Source of the DNA: Streptomyces boncukensis | Lineage (GTDB): Bacteria > Actinomycetota > Actinomycetes > Streptomycetales > Streptomycetaceae | DNA: 32,252 bases | Direction: 5' to 3' | Assembly: GCF_011045075.1 (NCBI RefSeq) | Contig: NZ_JAAKZZ010000023.1 | Location: forward strand, 1 to 32,252 | Part shown: positions 15,456-23,863 of the stretch, piece after piece | Layout of the letters: each line of letters opens with the position of its first letter | Numbering within the stretch: position 1 is the stretch's first letter | Notes under the pieces: generated by a model | The model's database searches: none | What the model saw: the letters and a program-made list of their open reading frames with translations, nothing else | What the model was told of the DNA's origin: nothing | Made by a program: the position numbers and the translations under genes

Positions 15456-18400
15456 TCAGGCCAGTCTGAGGCCGAACGCGCCGGACGCCGAAGGGCCGTG
15501 CCCCAGCCGGCGGCCCCGCTCGGACTCGGCGGCGAAAGCGTCACCGCCCAGGGCCTGCCGCACTGCTTCCGCGATCCGTTCGACATCGCCCCGCTCGGCC
15601 GCGGGCAGCGGCGCACGGGCCGCGTCCCGCGCGGCGCTCGCGGCGCCGAGCAGCCGCGCAGCTTCGGCGGGCAGCCCGGCCAGGGCCTGTGCGCCCGCCA
15701 GTCCCTCCAGGGCCAGCGCGACGGCGCGCGAGTCGTCGGTGCGCTGGGCCATGACGAAGCTTTCGAGATGCAGGTCGCGGGCGGCTTCCGGGTCCCCGCG
15801 CTGCTCCGCGACGAAGCCGAGCTCGACCAGGATCAGCGCGAGGCCGGGGCTCCAGTCCATCTGGCGGCACCAGTCGAGCCACCGCTCCAGGTGCTCCTGC
15901 GCGTCGGCGAGCTTGCCCTGCCGCCGGGCGCCGAGCCCCAGGCCCAGTTCGGCGAAGTGCTCCGCCGGTTTGTCCCGCTGCTCCGCCGCCAGCCTGCGGG
16001 CGCGTTCATGCAGCTCCCGCGCCCGGTCGTAGTCCTGCGACAGAATGGCGATGCGGCCGAGCCTGGACAGCTTCCACGACAGATCCGACCACAGCCCCAG
16101 CTGCTCGGCGATGCGCTGCCCGTCGCGGTGGAGCGCGACGGCCTGCCGGTAGTCGCCGGTGATCTCGGCCAGCCAGCCGAGGACGTCGTTGGCCTGAAGC
16201 TGCCCCCAGCGGTCACCCAACTCCTGGAACAGCGCGAGGCTGCGCCGGCCGTCGCGGCGCACCGCGTCGAGGTCGCCGCGCCCGGCCGCCTGCCGGGCCC
16301 GCATGGCCAGCGCCGCGGCCGTGCCCCAGCTGTCGCCGACCGCGTTGAAGCCGTCGAGCGCCTGCTCGGTCAGCTCCTCGCTGGCCGCCATCCCACCCCT
16401 GCCGAACAGCGTGAAACCGAGGAACCACTGCGCCCTCGCGCGCGCGGCACGCGCGCCGAGCCGGTCGTACATGTCCATGATGGCCTTGCTCTGCTCCAGC
16501 AGATCGGCGTCGTCGCCGAAACGGCCCGTGACCCCCAGCCGCCAGGCGAGCGCGTTGGCCAGCGGCACCGAGGGCTCCTCGGCGGCCTCGATCGCGTCGG
16601 CCAGCATCTGCACGGCGTCCGTCAGCCTGCCGCGCAGCAGCCAGTACCAGCCCAGCGCGTCGACCAGACGCAGCGCCAGCTCGACACGGCCGTCCTCCAG
16701 GGCGCTGTCGACCGCGCTGCGGAAGTTGGCCGTCTCCCTGTCGAGGTGGCCGAGCCACTGCTGCTGGTCCTGTCCGTGGAGGTGCGGCCGGGCGCGTTCG
16801 GCGAACTCGGTGTAGTAGCGCTGGTGGGCGTGGCGTACGCGGTCCAGCTCACCCGCCTCCCGCAGCCGCTCGGCACCGTACTCGACGACCGATTCGAGCA
16901 TCCGGTACCGCGGCCCGTGGCCCGTCTCGGCCGTCATCACCAGGGAGCGGTCCACCAGCAGCGAGACCAGGTGCGGGACGTCCTCGGCGCCCACTCCCGG
17001 GCCGGGGCTGACGGCTTCGGCCGCCTCCAGCGTGCAGCCGTCGACATGGACGGCCAGTCTGCGCAGCACGGCCTGTTCCGGCTCGGTCAGCAGCTCCCAG
17101 CTCCAGTCGATCATCGCGCGGAGCGTCTGCTGCCGTGGCGGCGCGCTGCGGTGGCCCTCCCCGAGCAGGCGGAACCGGTCGTCCAGCCGGGCGAACAGCC
17201 CCTTGACGCCGAGCGCCCGCACCCGCGTCGCGGCGAGTTCGAGGGCGAGCGGAATCCCGTCGAGGCGGCGGCAGAGCGCGCCGATCGTCCAGGCGTTGTC
17301 GCGGTTCTGTACGAACCCGGGTGCCGTGGCCGCCGCGCGTGCCACGAACAGCCGTGCCGCGGTGGACTGTTCGACGGCGAGCAGATCCCGGTCGGGGGAC
17401 TCGCCCGACGCGCCGACCACGGGCACATCCAGCGGGGGCACGGCCCACAGCGTTTCGCCCGCGACGCCGAGCGGCCGCTGGCTGGTGGCCAGGACGCGCA
17501 GGTCCGGCGCCGTGCCGAGCAGCGCCTCGGCGAGCGCTGCGACGCCTTCGGCCACGTGCTCGCAGTTGTCCAGCACCAGCAGCATCGTTCTGCCCTGCAG
17601 GGCGTTGACCACCCGGTCGCACAAGGTGACCGGTTCGCTGTGCGGGGCCCCCGCCGGGACGTTCTCGCGGATGCTGAGCACCGAGAGGACGGCCTCGGCC
17701 AGGGTGCTCAGCAGTTCCTGCCGGCCGCTGCCCCGGCCGTGCGCCGAGAGGCCGACCAGCCAGACGCCGTCGGGAAAGTCGCCGATCATCTCGGTCGCGG
17801 TCTGCATGGCCAGCCGCGTCTTGCCGACGCCGCCGGGGCCGGTGAGGGTGACCAGCCGTCCCCCCTCCAGCCGCGACCGCACTTCGGCGATCGCCCCGTC
17901 CCTGCCGACCAGCTCGGTCAGCGGAGTGGGGAGGTTGGTCCGGGGGCGCGGGGTCGCCGCCGACTCGCCGGGCGCGCCGTCCAGTTCCGGGTCCTGGCGC
18001 AGGATGGCCTGGTGCAGCGCCACCAGGGCCGGCGTGGGGCTCAGGCCGAGTTCCTCGGCGAGCCGCTCGCGCAGCTGGTCGTAGCTGTCCAGCGCCTCGC
18101 TCTGCCGCCCGGCCCGGTAGAGCGCGCGCATATGGACGGCGCGGAGCCGCTCGCGGAAGGGGTGTTCGCTCACCGCCTCGGCCAGCTCTCCGGCGAGCAG
18201 ATTGCTCTCGCCGAGGTCGAGCCGCGCCTCGGCCTGCTCTTCCAGCGCCGCCAGCCGTTCCTCCTCCATGCGGCCGCACACGGCCCTCGCGAACGGCTCG
18301 TCCGCGAAGTCGCCGAACGCCTCGCCCTGCCACAGCGACAGCGCCTCGGCCAGCAGCCGCGACGTGCGTAACGGGTCGTCGGTGGCCCTCGCCTTCGCCG

Positions 18401-18737
18401 TCAGGTCGGCGAACTCCGCTGCGTCGACCTGCTCCGGTGCGATCTGCAGCACATAGCCCGGGGGCTTTTGCTGATGGACGACGAGGTCGCGGGCGCCCGG
18501 CTCGGCGTCGTCCAGCGCCCGCCGCAGCTGGGACACCTTCGCCTGCAGGGCACCGGCCGGGTTGCCGGGCAGCTGTTCGCCCCACAGATGGTCCACCAGC
18601 TGGTCCACCGAGACCGGCCGGCCGGGTACGAGCAGCAGATTGGCCAGCAGGGCCGCCACCTTGGTGCCGGGGATGGGGACGCGGGTGCCGTCCCCCGTCC
18701 GTACGTCGACCGGGCCGAGCACCCTGAACCGCAACAT
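15456..18737 (-). CDS. SARP/AfsR-like transcriptional regulator; TTA at codon 123
   Basis: A 1093-aa regulator. Order of domains: OmpR-type winged helix (about 1-95; FRVLGPVDV, QLVDHLWGE), bacterial transcriptional activation domain (about 100-245; WQGEAFGDFADEPF, RAVHMRALYRAGRQSEAL), NB-ARC ATPase with Walker A GPGGVGKT at about 300 and LLVLDNCEH as Walker B, then a helical TPR region to the end. This layout is that of large AfsR-like SARPs, which activate antibiotic clusters. It is divergent from the wrbA-MFS-LAL unit, and the spacer carries a SARP-like direct repeat. Codon 123 (18369-18371 on the plus strand) is TTA. The ATG is preceded by a GGGGGAGA site. The likely target is the AHBA locus and perhaps itself. 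Confidence 0.95.
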   Translation of the reverse strand: MLRFRVLGPVDVRTGDGTRVPIPGTKVAALLANLLLVPGRPVSVDQLVDHLWGEQLPGNPAGALQAKVSQLRRALDDAEPGARDLVVHQQKPPGYVLQIAPEQVDAAEFADLTAKARATDDPLRTSRLLAEALSLWQGEAFGDFADEPFARAVCGRMEEERLAALEEQAEARLDLGESNLLAGELAEAVSEHPFRERLRAVHMRALYRAGRQSEALDSYDQLRERLAEELGLSPTPALVALHQAILRQDPELDGAPGESAATPRPRTNLPTPLTELVGRDGAIAEVRSRLEGGRLVTLTGPGGVGKTRLAMQTATEMIGDFPDGVWLVGLSAHGRGSGRQELLSTLAEAVLSVLSIRENVPAGAPHSEPVTLCDRVVNALQGRTMLLVLDNCEHVAEGVAALAEALLGTAPDLRVLATSQRPLGVAGETLWAVPPLDVPVVGASGESPDRDLLAVEQSTAARLFVARAAATAPGFVQNRDNAWTIGALCRRLDGIPLALELAATRVRALGVKGLFARLDDRFRLLGEGHRSAPPRQQTLRAMIDWSWELLTEPEQAVLRRLAVHVDGCTLEAAEAVSPGPGVGAEDVPHLVSLLVDRSLVMTAETGHGPRYRMLESVVEYGAERLREAGELDRVRHAHQRYYTEFAERARPHLHGQDQQQWLGHLDRETANFRSAVDSALEDGRVELALRLVDALGWYWLLRGRLTDAVQMLADAIEAAEEPSVPLANALAWRLGVTGRFGDDADLLEQSKAIMDMYDRLGARAARARAQWFLGFTLFGRGGMAASEELTEQALDGFNAVGDSWGTAAALAMRARQAAGRGDLDAVRRDGRRSLALFQELGDRWGQLQANDVLGWLAEITGDYRQAVALHRDGQRIAEQLGLWSDLSWKLSRLGRIAILSQDYDRARELHERARRLAAEQRDKPAEHFAELGLGLGARRQGKLADAQEHLERWLDWCRQMDWSPGLALILVELGFVAEQRGDPEAARDLHLESFVMAQRTDDSRAVALALEGLAGAQALAGLPAEAARLLGAASAARDAARAPLPAAERGDVERIAEAVRQALGGDAFAAESERGRRLGHGPSASGAFGLRLA
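18369..18371 (-). promoter_or_regulatory. TTA leucine codon in the SARP gene
   Basis: Read on the minus strand, codon 123 (DDP-Leu-RTS) is TTA. It lies in the activation domain, so translation without bldA tRNA would give only the DNA-binding part. Confidence 0.85.
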
Positions 18738-18867
18738 CGTCTCCCCCTAGGTCCTTGAGTCCGCCGGGCTCTGGCGGGAACCGGACACAGAAGAGGTTAG
18801 TGCGCGCGCCTCCCGCGGGAAGGCGTCGAGCCGCACAGCCGCGGCAGCCGCTGTGCCCTTCCCCCGT

Positions 18868-18884
18868 CTGACGTGCGGTGTCAG
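18868..18884. promoter_or_regulatory. Palindrome CTGAC-N7-GTCAG, copy 1
   Basis: The arms ctgac (18868-18872) and gtcag (18880-18884) flank gtgcggt. The same arms and spacing recur 76 bp downstream. This suggests binding of a dimeric regulator. Confidence 0.5.
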
Positions 18885-18908
18885 CGACGTCGCAGCGCTC
18901 CGTCAGCG
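18880..18908 (+). promoter_or_regulatory. Heptamer direct repeat with 11-bp pitch, possible SARP box
   Basis: gtcagcg at 18880-18886, cgcagcg (5 of 7 identical) at 18891-18897 and gtcagcg at 18902-18908 are separated by 4-nt spacers. SARP proteins are known to bind heptamer direct repeats on an 11-bp pitch, often of GTCA type. The SARP gene is divergent from here, so autoregulation or activation of the wrbA unit is plausible. No good -10 box is found 8 bp beyond the last repeat, which weakens the call. Confidence 0.45.
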
Positions 18909-18942
18909 GCAGGGCCGGTGGCCCGTAAGCGGTGTCCCGCAT

Positions 18943-18961
18943 GCTGACCGCAGATGTCAGC
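18943..18961. promoter_or_regulatory. Palindrome GCTGAC-N7-GTCAGC, copy 2
   Basis: Six-base arms (18943-18948 and 18956-18961) flank cgcagat. It is the better of the two copies and lies between the presumed promoter and the wrbA ribosome site. Confidence 0.5.
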
Positions 18962-18986
18962 CGATCAGCAGGGAAAGGGCTGTGCC

Positions 18987-19622
18987 ATGACTTCACCGCG
19001 CATCGCGGTCATCTACTACTCCGCCACGGGCAACGTCCACCGCATCGCGGAGGCGTTCGTCGACGGCGCCACCGACGCGGGCGCCGAGGTGAGGCTGCGC
19101 CGGGTTCCCGAGCTCGCTCCCGACAGCGCCATCGAAGCCAACCCGGCCTGGCGGGCCCATCTGGAGGAGACCGCGCGTCTGAGGCGCGCCGGCCACGAGG
19201 ACCTGAGCTGGGCGGACGGATACGCGTTCGGCACGCCGACCCGGTTCGGCAACGTCAGCGCGCAGCTCAAGCAGTTCCTCGACACGACCTCCGGGCTCTG
19301 GATGGAGGGCGTGATGGCGAACAAGCCGGTCACCGGCTTCACCGGGAGCATGGACGCGCACGGCGGTCAGGAGTCCACCCTGCTGGCGCTGTACAACACG
19401 ATGTACCACTGGGGCTCGGTCATCCTGCCGCCCGGCTGGGTCGACTACGCGGTCTCGCACGCCGCCGGCGGCAACCCGTACGGCATCAGCCAGGTCGAGT
19501 CGGAAGCGGACAACTCGCGGTACGTCAAGGCCGTACTGGACGCCGCCCGGTTCCAGGGACGCCGGCTGGCCAGGACGGCGGCCGCTCTGACCCCGGTGCG
19601 GAACGCCACCGCGTCCGGGTGA
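18987..19622 (+). CDS. wrbA-like: WrbA-like NAD(P)H:quinone oxidoreductase (flavodoxin fold)
   Basis: A 211-aa flavodoxin-fold protein of the WrbA / type IV NQO family. The FMN phosphate loop is YYSATGNVHRIAEA (about residues 10-23), followed by GTPTRFGNVSAQLKQFLD and GFTGSMDAHGGQESTLLALY, which bind FMN in this family. It transfers two electrons to quinones and so avoids semiquinone radicals. In this cluster it could reduce an aminoquinone or naphthoquinone product or protect the host. Start: ATG 18987, with GGGAAAGGG about 8-15 bp upstream. It heads a unit with the MFS exporter and the LAL regulator. Confidence 0.93.
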   Translation: MTSPRIAVIYYSATGNVHRIAEAFVDGATDAGAEVRLRRVPELAPDSAIEANPAWRAHLEETARLRRAGHEDLSWADGYAFGTPTRFGNVSAQLKQFLDTTSGLWMEGVMANKPVTGFTGSMDAHGGQESTLLALYNTMYHWGSVILPPGWVDYAVSHAAGGNPYGISQVESEADNSRYVKAVLDAARFQGRRLARTAAALTPVRNATASG

Positions 19623-19656
19623 CCCGGTGTCCTCCGGTACGTCGGGTCGGTGACTG

Positions 19657-20919
19657 ATGTCTGTGCACGCGCCGGACGAGAGGCGCAGGAGCAGCGGGCC
19701 GGGCGGGAGGAGCACGGCACCGGGCGTGTCCGCCGTGCTGGTCGCGATGCTGGCCCTGCTGTCCTTCGTGCTCCCGCTCGCGACCGATATGTATCTGCCG
19801 GCGTTTCCGCGGATGACCGCGGAGCTGGCGACGTCGGCTTCGGGCGTGCAGCTCACGCTCACCGCCTTCATGGTGGGCCTGACCCTGGGCCAGCTCGTGT
19901 TCGGTCCCGCCTCCGACCGCTACGGACGGCGCGGGCTGCTGCTCGGCGGCACCGCGACGGCGACGCTGGCGACGGCGGCCTGCGCGCTGGCCCCCACCCT
20001 GGAATGGCTGGTGGCGCTGCGGTTCGTGCAGGGCTTCAGCGCCGCAGCGGGTCTGGTCATCGCACGGGCCGTCGTGTCGGACGTCTCGTCGGGACGCGAT
20101 GCCGCGCGGCTGTTCAGCATCGTGGTCGCCTGCGCCGGTGTCGCACCGATCGCCGCGCCCCTCGCGGGTGGCGCACTGGTCGGCGCCGGCGGCTGGCGCA
20201 CGGTGTTCTGGGCGCTGACCGCGGCTACGGCCCTCATGTTCGCCGGTGTGCTCCGTGCGGTACCCGAGACGCTGCCGAAAGAGCGGCGGCGGAGGAAGGG
20301 GCGGAGGAAGGGCGGCCCGAAGCAGGTGAGTCCGGTGCTGGCCGTCGCGAGGGACGGCCCCTACCTGGGCTACACGCTCGCCTTCGCGTGGTCCTACGCC
20401 GCGCTGTTCGCCTACATCGGCGGGTCGTCCTTCTTCTACCAGAACGTCCTGGGGCTGAGCGTGGCGCAGAACTCCCTGGCGTTCGCCGCCGCTGCGGCGA
20501 CCGTCAGCGGGGTGAACGCGCTCAACTCGGCGCTGGTGAACCGTTTCCGGCCGGAGGCCCTCCTGCGCGTCGGCCTGCTGGCCATGCTCGCCGGGACCGC
20601 GGCGCTCATCGCGGTCATGGCGTCCGGCCGCCTCGGGGTGCTCGTCGCCCTCGTGCTGACCGAGGTTTTCTTCGCGGGGCTCGGTCTCGTCGTCCCGAAC
20701 GCGACGGCGCTGGCGCTGGCGCGGGTGCCCGAGTCGGCAGGAGCCGGCTCGGCCGTGCTGGGGACGCTGCAGACCGGGCTGGCCGCACTCGTCGCGCCGT
20801 TCATCGGTGTCGCCGGCGATGCCACGGCCATGCCGATGGTGCTCGGTATGACGGCCTGCAGCGTGCTGGCCGGCCTGGCGCTGCGACTGTCCGCCCGCAC
20901 GGCCCGCGCCGCGGAATAA
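19657..20919 (+). CDS. MFS drug-efflux transporter, Bcr/CflA (DHA1) type
   Basis: A 420-aa membrane transporter with about 12 hydrophobic helices. After a short charged N-terminus (about 25 residues) the first helix runs into PLATDMYLPAFPRM, the block known from Bcr/CflA proteins. The loop 2-3 signature GPASDRYGRRGLLLGG follows helix 2. A basic loop (KERRRRKGRRKGGPK, about residues 208-222) lies between the two halves. Proton-driven export of the cluster product, giving self-resistance, is the likely role. The gene starts 34 bp after wrbA and ends 24 bp before the LAL regulator, so the three are probably co-transcribed. Confidence 0.94.
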   Translation: MSVHAPDERRRSSGPGGRSTAPGVSAVLVAMLALLSFVLPLATDMYLPAFPRMTAELATSASGVQLTLTAFMVGLTLGQLVFGPASDRYGRRGLLLGGTATATLATAACALAPTLEWLVALRFVQGFSAAAGLVIARAVVSDVSSGRDAARLFSIVVACAGVAPIAAPLAGGALVGAGGWRTVFWALTAATALMFAGVLRAVPETLPKERRRRKGRRKGGPKQVSPVLAVARDGPYLGYTLAFAWSYAALFAYIGGSSFFYQNVLGLSVAQNSLAFAAAAATVSGVNALNSALVNRFRPEALLRVGLLAMLAGTAALIAVMASGRLGVLVALVLTEVFFAGLGLVVPNATALALARVPESAGAGSAVLGTLQTGLAALVAPFIGVAGDATAMPMVLGMTACSVLAGLALRLSARTARAAE

Positions 20920-20943
20920 GCGGCAATATCCCACGGGGGTATC

Positions 20944-23730
20944 ATGAAGGATCAGACGACCGTACTTCTCGCCCGGAACAGCCAATTAGCCGACCTGCGC
21001 AAGCTGTTCACCGAGTCACAGCAGCACGACGGCCGCATGGCGCTGGTCGAGGGAACCCTCGGCGCCGGCAAGACCGCGCTGGCCCGCGCGTTCGCCGCGA
21101 GCCTGCCGGAGCCGGACGCCGTGGTGCTGGACGCCGCGTGCTATGCCGACGACGGCGATCTCCTGGACTCCGTCGCCCGTCAGCTGCTGGGCGGCCTCCC
21201 GCGCTCCGACGGTCCGCCCGCCGGATCCCCGTGCACGAGCTGCGGCGCGGACGGCGCCCCCGCCGACGGAGCGTCGGGCGCCGTACCGCTGGGAGCCCTT
21301 GAGCCGGTCCGGCGGACCGTGTGCGAACTGGCCGGGAGCAGGCCGGTGGTGCTCATCCTGGAGGACGTGCACCACGCCGACGCCGAATCCCTGCGCCGGC
21401 TGCTGCACTTCGTGAGGCAGGTGCGCCGGCACCGGATCTTCACGGTGCTGACCCGCTGCCCCGAGCTGGGTGCCGCCCGGTCGGGGCACCAGGCGGGGTG
21501 GGAGCTGCCGCAGCAGCTCGAATGCGCCTCCCTGCGGGTCGATCCGTTCGACGAGGACGAAGTGGCCGCGCTCCTCGCCCACACCCTGGACACGGCGTCC
21601 CGCCGGCTCGCGGCGGAGTACCTCGCCGCCAGCGGAGGGGTGCCGAGGTTCCTCTCCGCGATGTTCGAGGACCGCAGGACGGGGACCGACGAGCGGATCG
21701 GGGCCTACGCTCAGGCACTGCTGAGCTGCCTGCACCGGCTCGGCGAGGCCGAGCTGGGGATCGCCCGCGCGGTCGCGGCGCTCGGCGGAACCGTGTCGGG
21801 CGAGGACGTCGCCCGGCTGACCGGAGCCGACACGCTCGCGGTCGCCCGCGGGCAGCAGGCGCTGCAGTCCGCCGGCGTGCTCGACGGGGGCAGGCTGCGC
21901 CACCCCGTGGCGGCACAGGTCGTCCTCGCGGAGCTGACGCAGGGCGAGCGCGAGGAACTGTACTGCGCCGCCGCCCGGTTGCGACACGAGCAGGGCGCCG
22001 GCGCGACCACCGTGGCCCGCTACCTCGTACGGGCCGGGCGGGCGGAGCAGTGGCAGCTGCCGATCCTCATCGAGGCATCGGAGCAGGCGCACGGCGACGA
22101 CCTCGGGGAGCTCGTGGAGCCCATTCTGCAACTGGCCTGCGCGTGCTGCCCGGACGAACAGGGCAGGACGGTGCTCCGGGCCCGGCTCGCCCTGGCGGAC
22201 TGGCGCACGAACGCGCCGCTGTCCGCGCGGCACCTGCCGGAGCTCGCGGACATGGCGGGCTCGGGGAAGCTGCCGCTGCGCGAGACGATCGCATCGATCC
22301 GGCAGCTCCTGTGGCACGGGATGCTGCCCGAGGCGCGCACGGCACTGGCGGTGCTGCGGGAGTCCGCGGGCGAGCGGGCCTGCGAGGACGCGTCCGCGAT
22401 GTGCGACGTGGAGCGCTGGCTGCTGTTCGCCTATCCGCAGCTCTCGGACCTGGCCGCGCACCCCGAGCTGTGCACGGGGCACAAGGGCCCGACGACGCCG
22501 AACATGGACCCGTGGCTGCGGGCCACGGGGGTACTGTCCGAGCTGCTCGTGCGCGAGCCCGCCGGGGCCACCGAGCAGGCCGCCCGGGTGCTGGGCGACC
22601 TGGCGGAGAGCAACGACTCGGTCTGGGCCGAGGAGGCGGCGAAGCTCGCCCTGCTCGCGCTGGTCAGCGCGAACCGCCTCGCCGAAGCGGCCGAGTGGTG
22701 CGACCGGCTGCTGGCCTCCAGCACCGCGCGCGGGGCGACGAGCCGGAGGGCGATTCTGCTCGGCGTACGGGCGGAGATCGCCGTCCGGCAGGGCGATCTG
22801 GGCAGCGCCCGGCAGCACGGCCAGGAGGCGCTGGAGCGGCTGCCGCTCGGCGTCGGCGCCGGCATCGCGCTCGGCGCGGTGATCCTGGCGAACACCCTGG
22901 CCGGCGACACGCGCGAGGCCGCTGCGCTGCTCGCCCGGTCGGTGCCCGACTCGATGTTCCAGTGCCACCACGGCCTGCACTACCTGTATGCGCGCGGGCG
23001 CTACCACCTGGCCACCCACCACCCCCGTGCCGCGCTGGCCGACTTCATGTCGTGCGGGGAGATCATGGGCACCTGGACCGTCGACAATCCGACGCTCGTG
23101 CCCTGGCGGGTCGGCGCGGCCGAAGCCTGGCTGCGGCTGCGGAACCCCGACCGGGCCCGGTCCCTGCTCTACGACCAGCTCGCGAAGCTCCGCGGCCGCG
23201 GGCGAGTGCGGGCGATGTCCCTGCGGCTGCTCGCCGCCGCCAGCACGCCCGGCCGGCGCCGTCAGCTGCTGACGGAGGCGGCCGAGGTCGCGGAACTCTC
23301 CGGCGACCACCTGGAACAGGCCAGGGCGCTGGGCGACCTCAGCCAGGCGTACGAAGCCGAGGGCGAACGGCAGCGGGCCCGGATGCTGCTGCGCAGGGCC
23401 CTCTACCTCGCCAAGGCGAGCGGCGCCCGGCCGCTGACGCAGGAGCTGCTGTCCGCGACGGGCGACGCCGAGGTGGCGGAGTCCCGGCCGGTCAGCAACG
23501 CCCGGCTGACCACGCTGACCAGCTCCGAGCTGCGCGTCGCGACCCTCGCGGCCATGGGCTATACGAACCGTGAGATCGCGGGCCGGCTCTTCGTCACGGA
23601 CAGCACCGTCGAACAGCATCTGACGAAGGTCTACCGCAAGCTCGATGTGCGCTCGCGGCAGGAGCTGCCGGTCGGGCTGTGGCGCACCCCCGCATCCGAA
23701 CCCGGCCGCGAGCGCGTCGGCACCCGCTAG
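20944..23730 (+). CDS. LAL-family LuxR regulator (ATPase plus HTH); TTA at codon 15
   Basis: A 928-aa large ATP-binding LuxR regulator. Walker A is GTLGAGKT at about residues 37-44 and Walker B is VLILEDVHHAD at about 135-146. The central part is a helical TPR-like region, and the C-terminal LuxR helix-turn-helix covers about residues 855-915 (LTSSELRVATLAAMGYTNREIAGRLF, then TVEQHLTKVYRKLDV). Such activators control ansamycin clusters (RifZ, GdmRI/RII), which also use AHBA. The ATG has a weak GGGGG site nearby. Codon 15 (20986-20988) is TTA, so full expression likely needs the bldA tRNA. It probably acts together with the SARP on the AHBA genes. Confidence 0.95.
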   Translation: MKDQTTVLLARNSQLADLRKLFTESQQHDGRMALVEGTLGAGKTALARAFAASLPEPDAVVLDAACYADDGDLLDSVARQLLGGLPRSDGPPAGSPCTSCGADGAPADGASGAVPLGALEPVRRTVCELAGSRPVVLILEDVHHADAESLRRLLHFVRQVRRHRIFTVLTRCPELGAARSGHQAGWELPQQLECASLRVDPFDEDEVAALLAHTLDTASRRLAAEYLAASGGVPRFLSAMFEDRRTGTDERIGAYAQALLSCLHRLGEAELGIARAVAALGGTVSGEDVARLTGADTLAVARGQQALQSAGVLDGGRLRHPVAAQVVLAELTQGEREELYCAAARLRHEQGAGATTVARYLVRAGRAEQWQLPILIEASEQAHGDDLGELVEPILQLACACCPDEQGRTVLRARLALADWRTNAPLSARHLPELADMAGSGKLPLRETIASIRQLLWHGMLPEARTALAVLRESAGERACEDASAMCDVERWLLFAYPQLSDLAAHPELCTGHKGPTTPNMDPWLRATGVLSELLVREPAGATEQAARVLGDLAESNDSVWAEEAAKLALLALVSANRLAEAAEWCDRLLASSTARGATSRRAILLGVRAEIAVRQGDLGSARQHGQEALERLPLGVGAGIALGAVILANTLAGDTREAAALLARSVPDSMFQCHHGLHYLYARGRYHLATHHPRAALADFMSCGEIMGTWTVDNPTLVPWRVGAAEAWLRLRNPDRARSLLYDQLAKLRGRGRVRAMSLRLLAAASTPGRRRQLLTEAAEVAELSGDHLEQARALGDLSQAYEAEGERQRARMLLRRALYLAKASGARPLTQELLSATGDAEVAESRPVSNARLTTLTSSELRVATLAAMGYTNREIAGRLFVTDSTVEQHLTKVYRKLDVRSRQELPVGLWRTPASEPGRERVGTR
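20986..20988 (+). promoter_or_regulatory. TTA leucine codon in the LAL regulator gene
   Basis: Codon 15 (NSQ-Leu-ADL), an early position that would stop almost all synthesis without the bldA tRNA. Confidence 0.85.
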
Positions 23731-23737
23731 CGCCCCA

Positions 23738-23825
23738 CCGCGCCCCGAAGAGGCGCGGGGCTCGTGTCCCCCGCGGCGAAGCCGCACCCTGCGACGTGCC
23801 GCACGGGGCAGCCCCTGCCCGGCAC
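23738..23825 (+). terminator. Hairpin and repeat element after the LAL gene, copy 3 (partial)
   Basis: A 7-bp stem, ccgcgcc (23738-23744) with ggcgcgg (23752-23758), lies right behind the LAL stop. It is followed by ggggcagcccctgccc (23805-23820), identical over 16 bp to 15419-15434 of copy 2. The outer arms gtgcc (23796-23800) and ggcac (23821-23825) could close a second hairpin. It lies in the 133-bp leader of the DAHP synthase gene, so it may end the upstream unit. Confidence 0.6.
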
Positions 23826-23863
23826 GATCCACCGGACCCGCACCAACCACGAAGGAGAGTCCC

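Larger units (their letters stand above)
18738..18986. promoter_or_regulatory. Divergent regulatory region, SARP / wrbA operon
   Basis: A 249-bp spacer between divergent genes. It contains ctagggg (minus strand, 18744-18750) close to the SARP start, two CTGAC-N7-GTCAG palindromes (18868-18884 and 18944-18960) and an 11-bp-phased heptamer repeat (18880-18908). It must hold promoters for both directions, but no clear -10/-35 pair could be fixed. The second palindrome ends 26 bp before the wrbA start, a position suited to repression. Confidence 0.6.

Noticed and set aside
15498..18371. A 957-codon open frame on the plus strand
   Set aside because: It runs antisense to the SARP gene; the SARP frame has winged-helix, BTAD and NB-ARC motifs in the right order.
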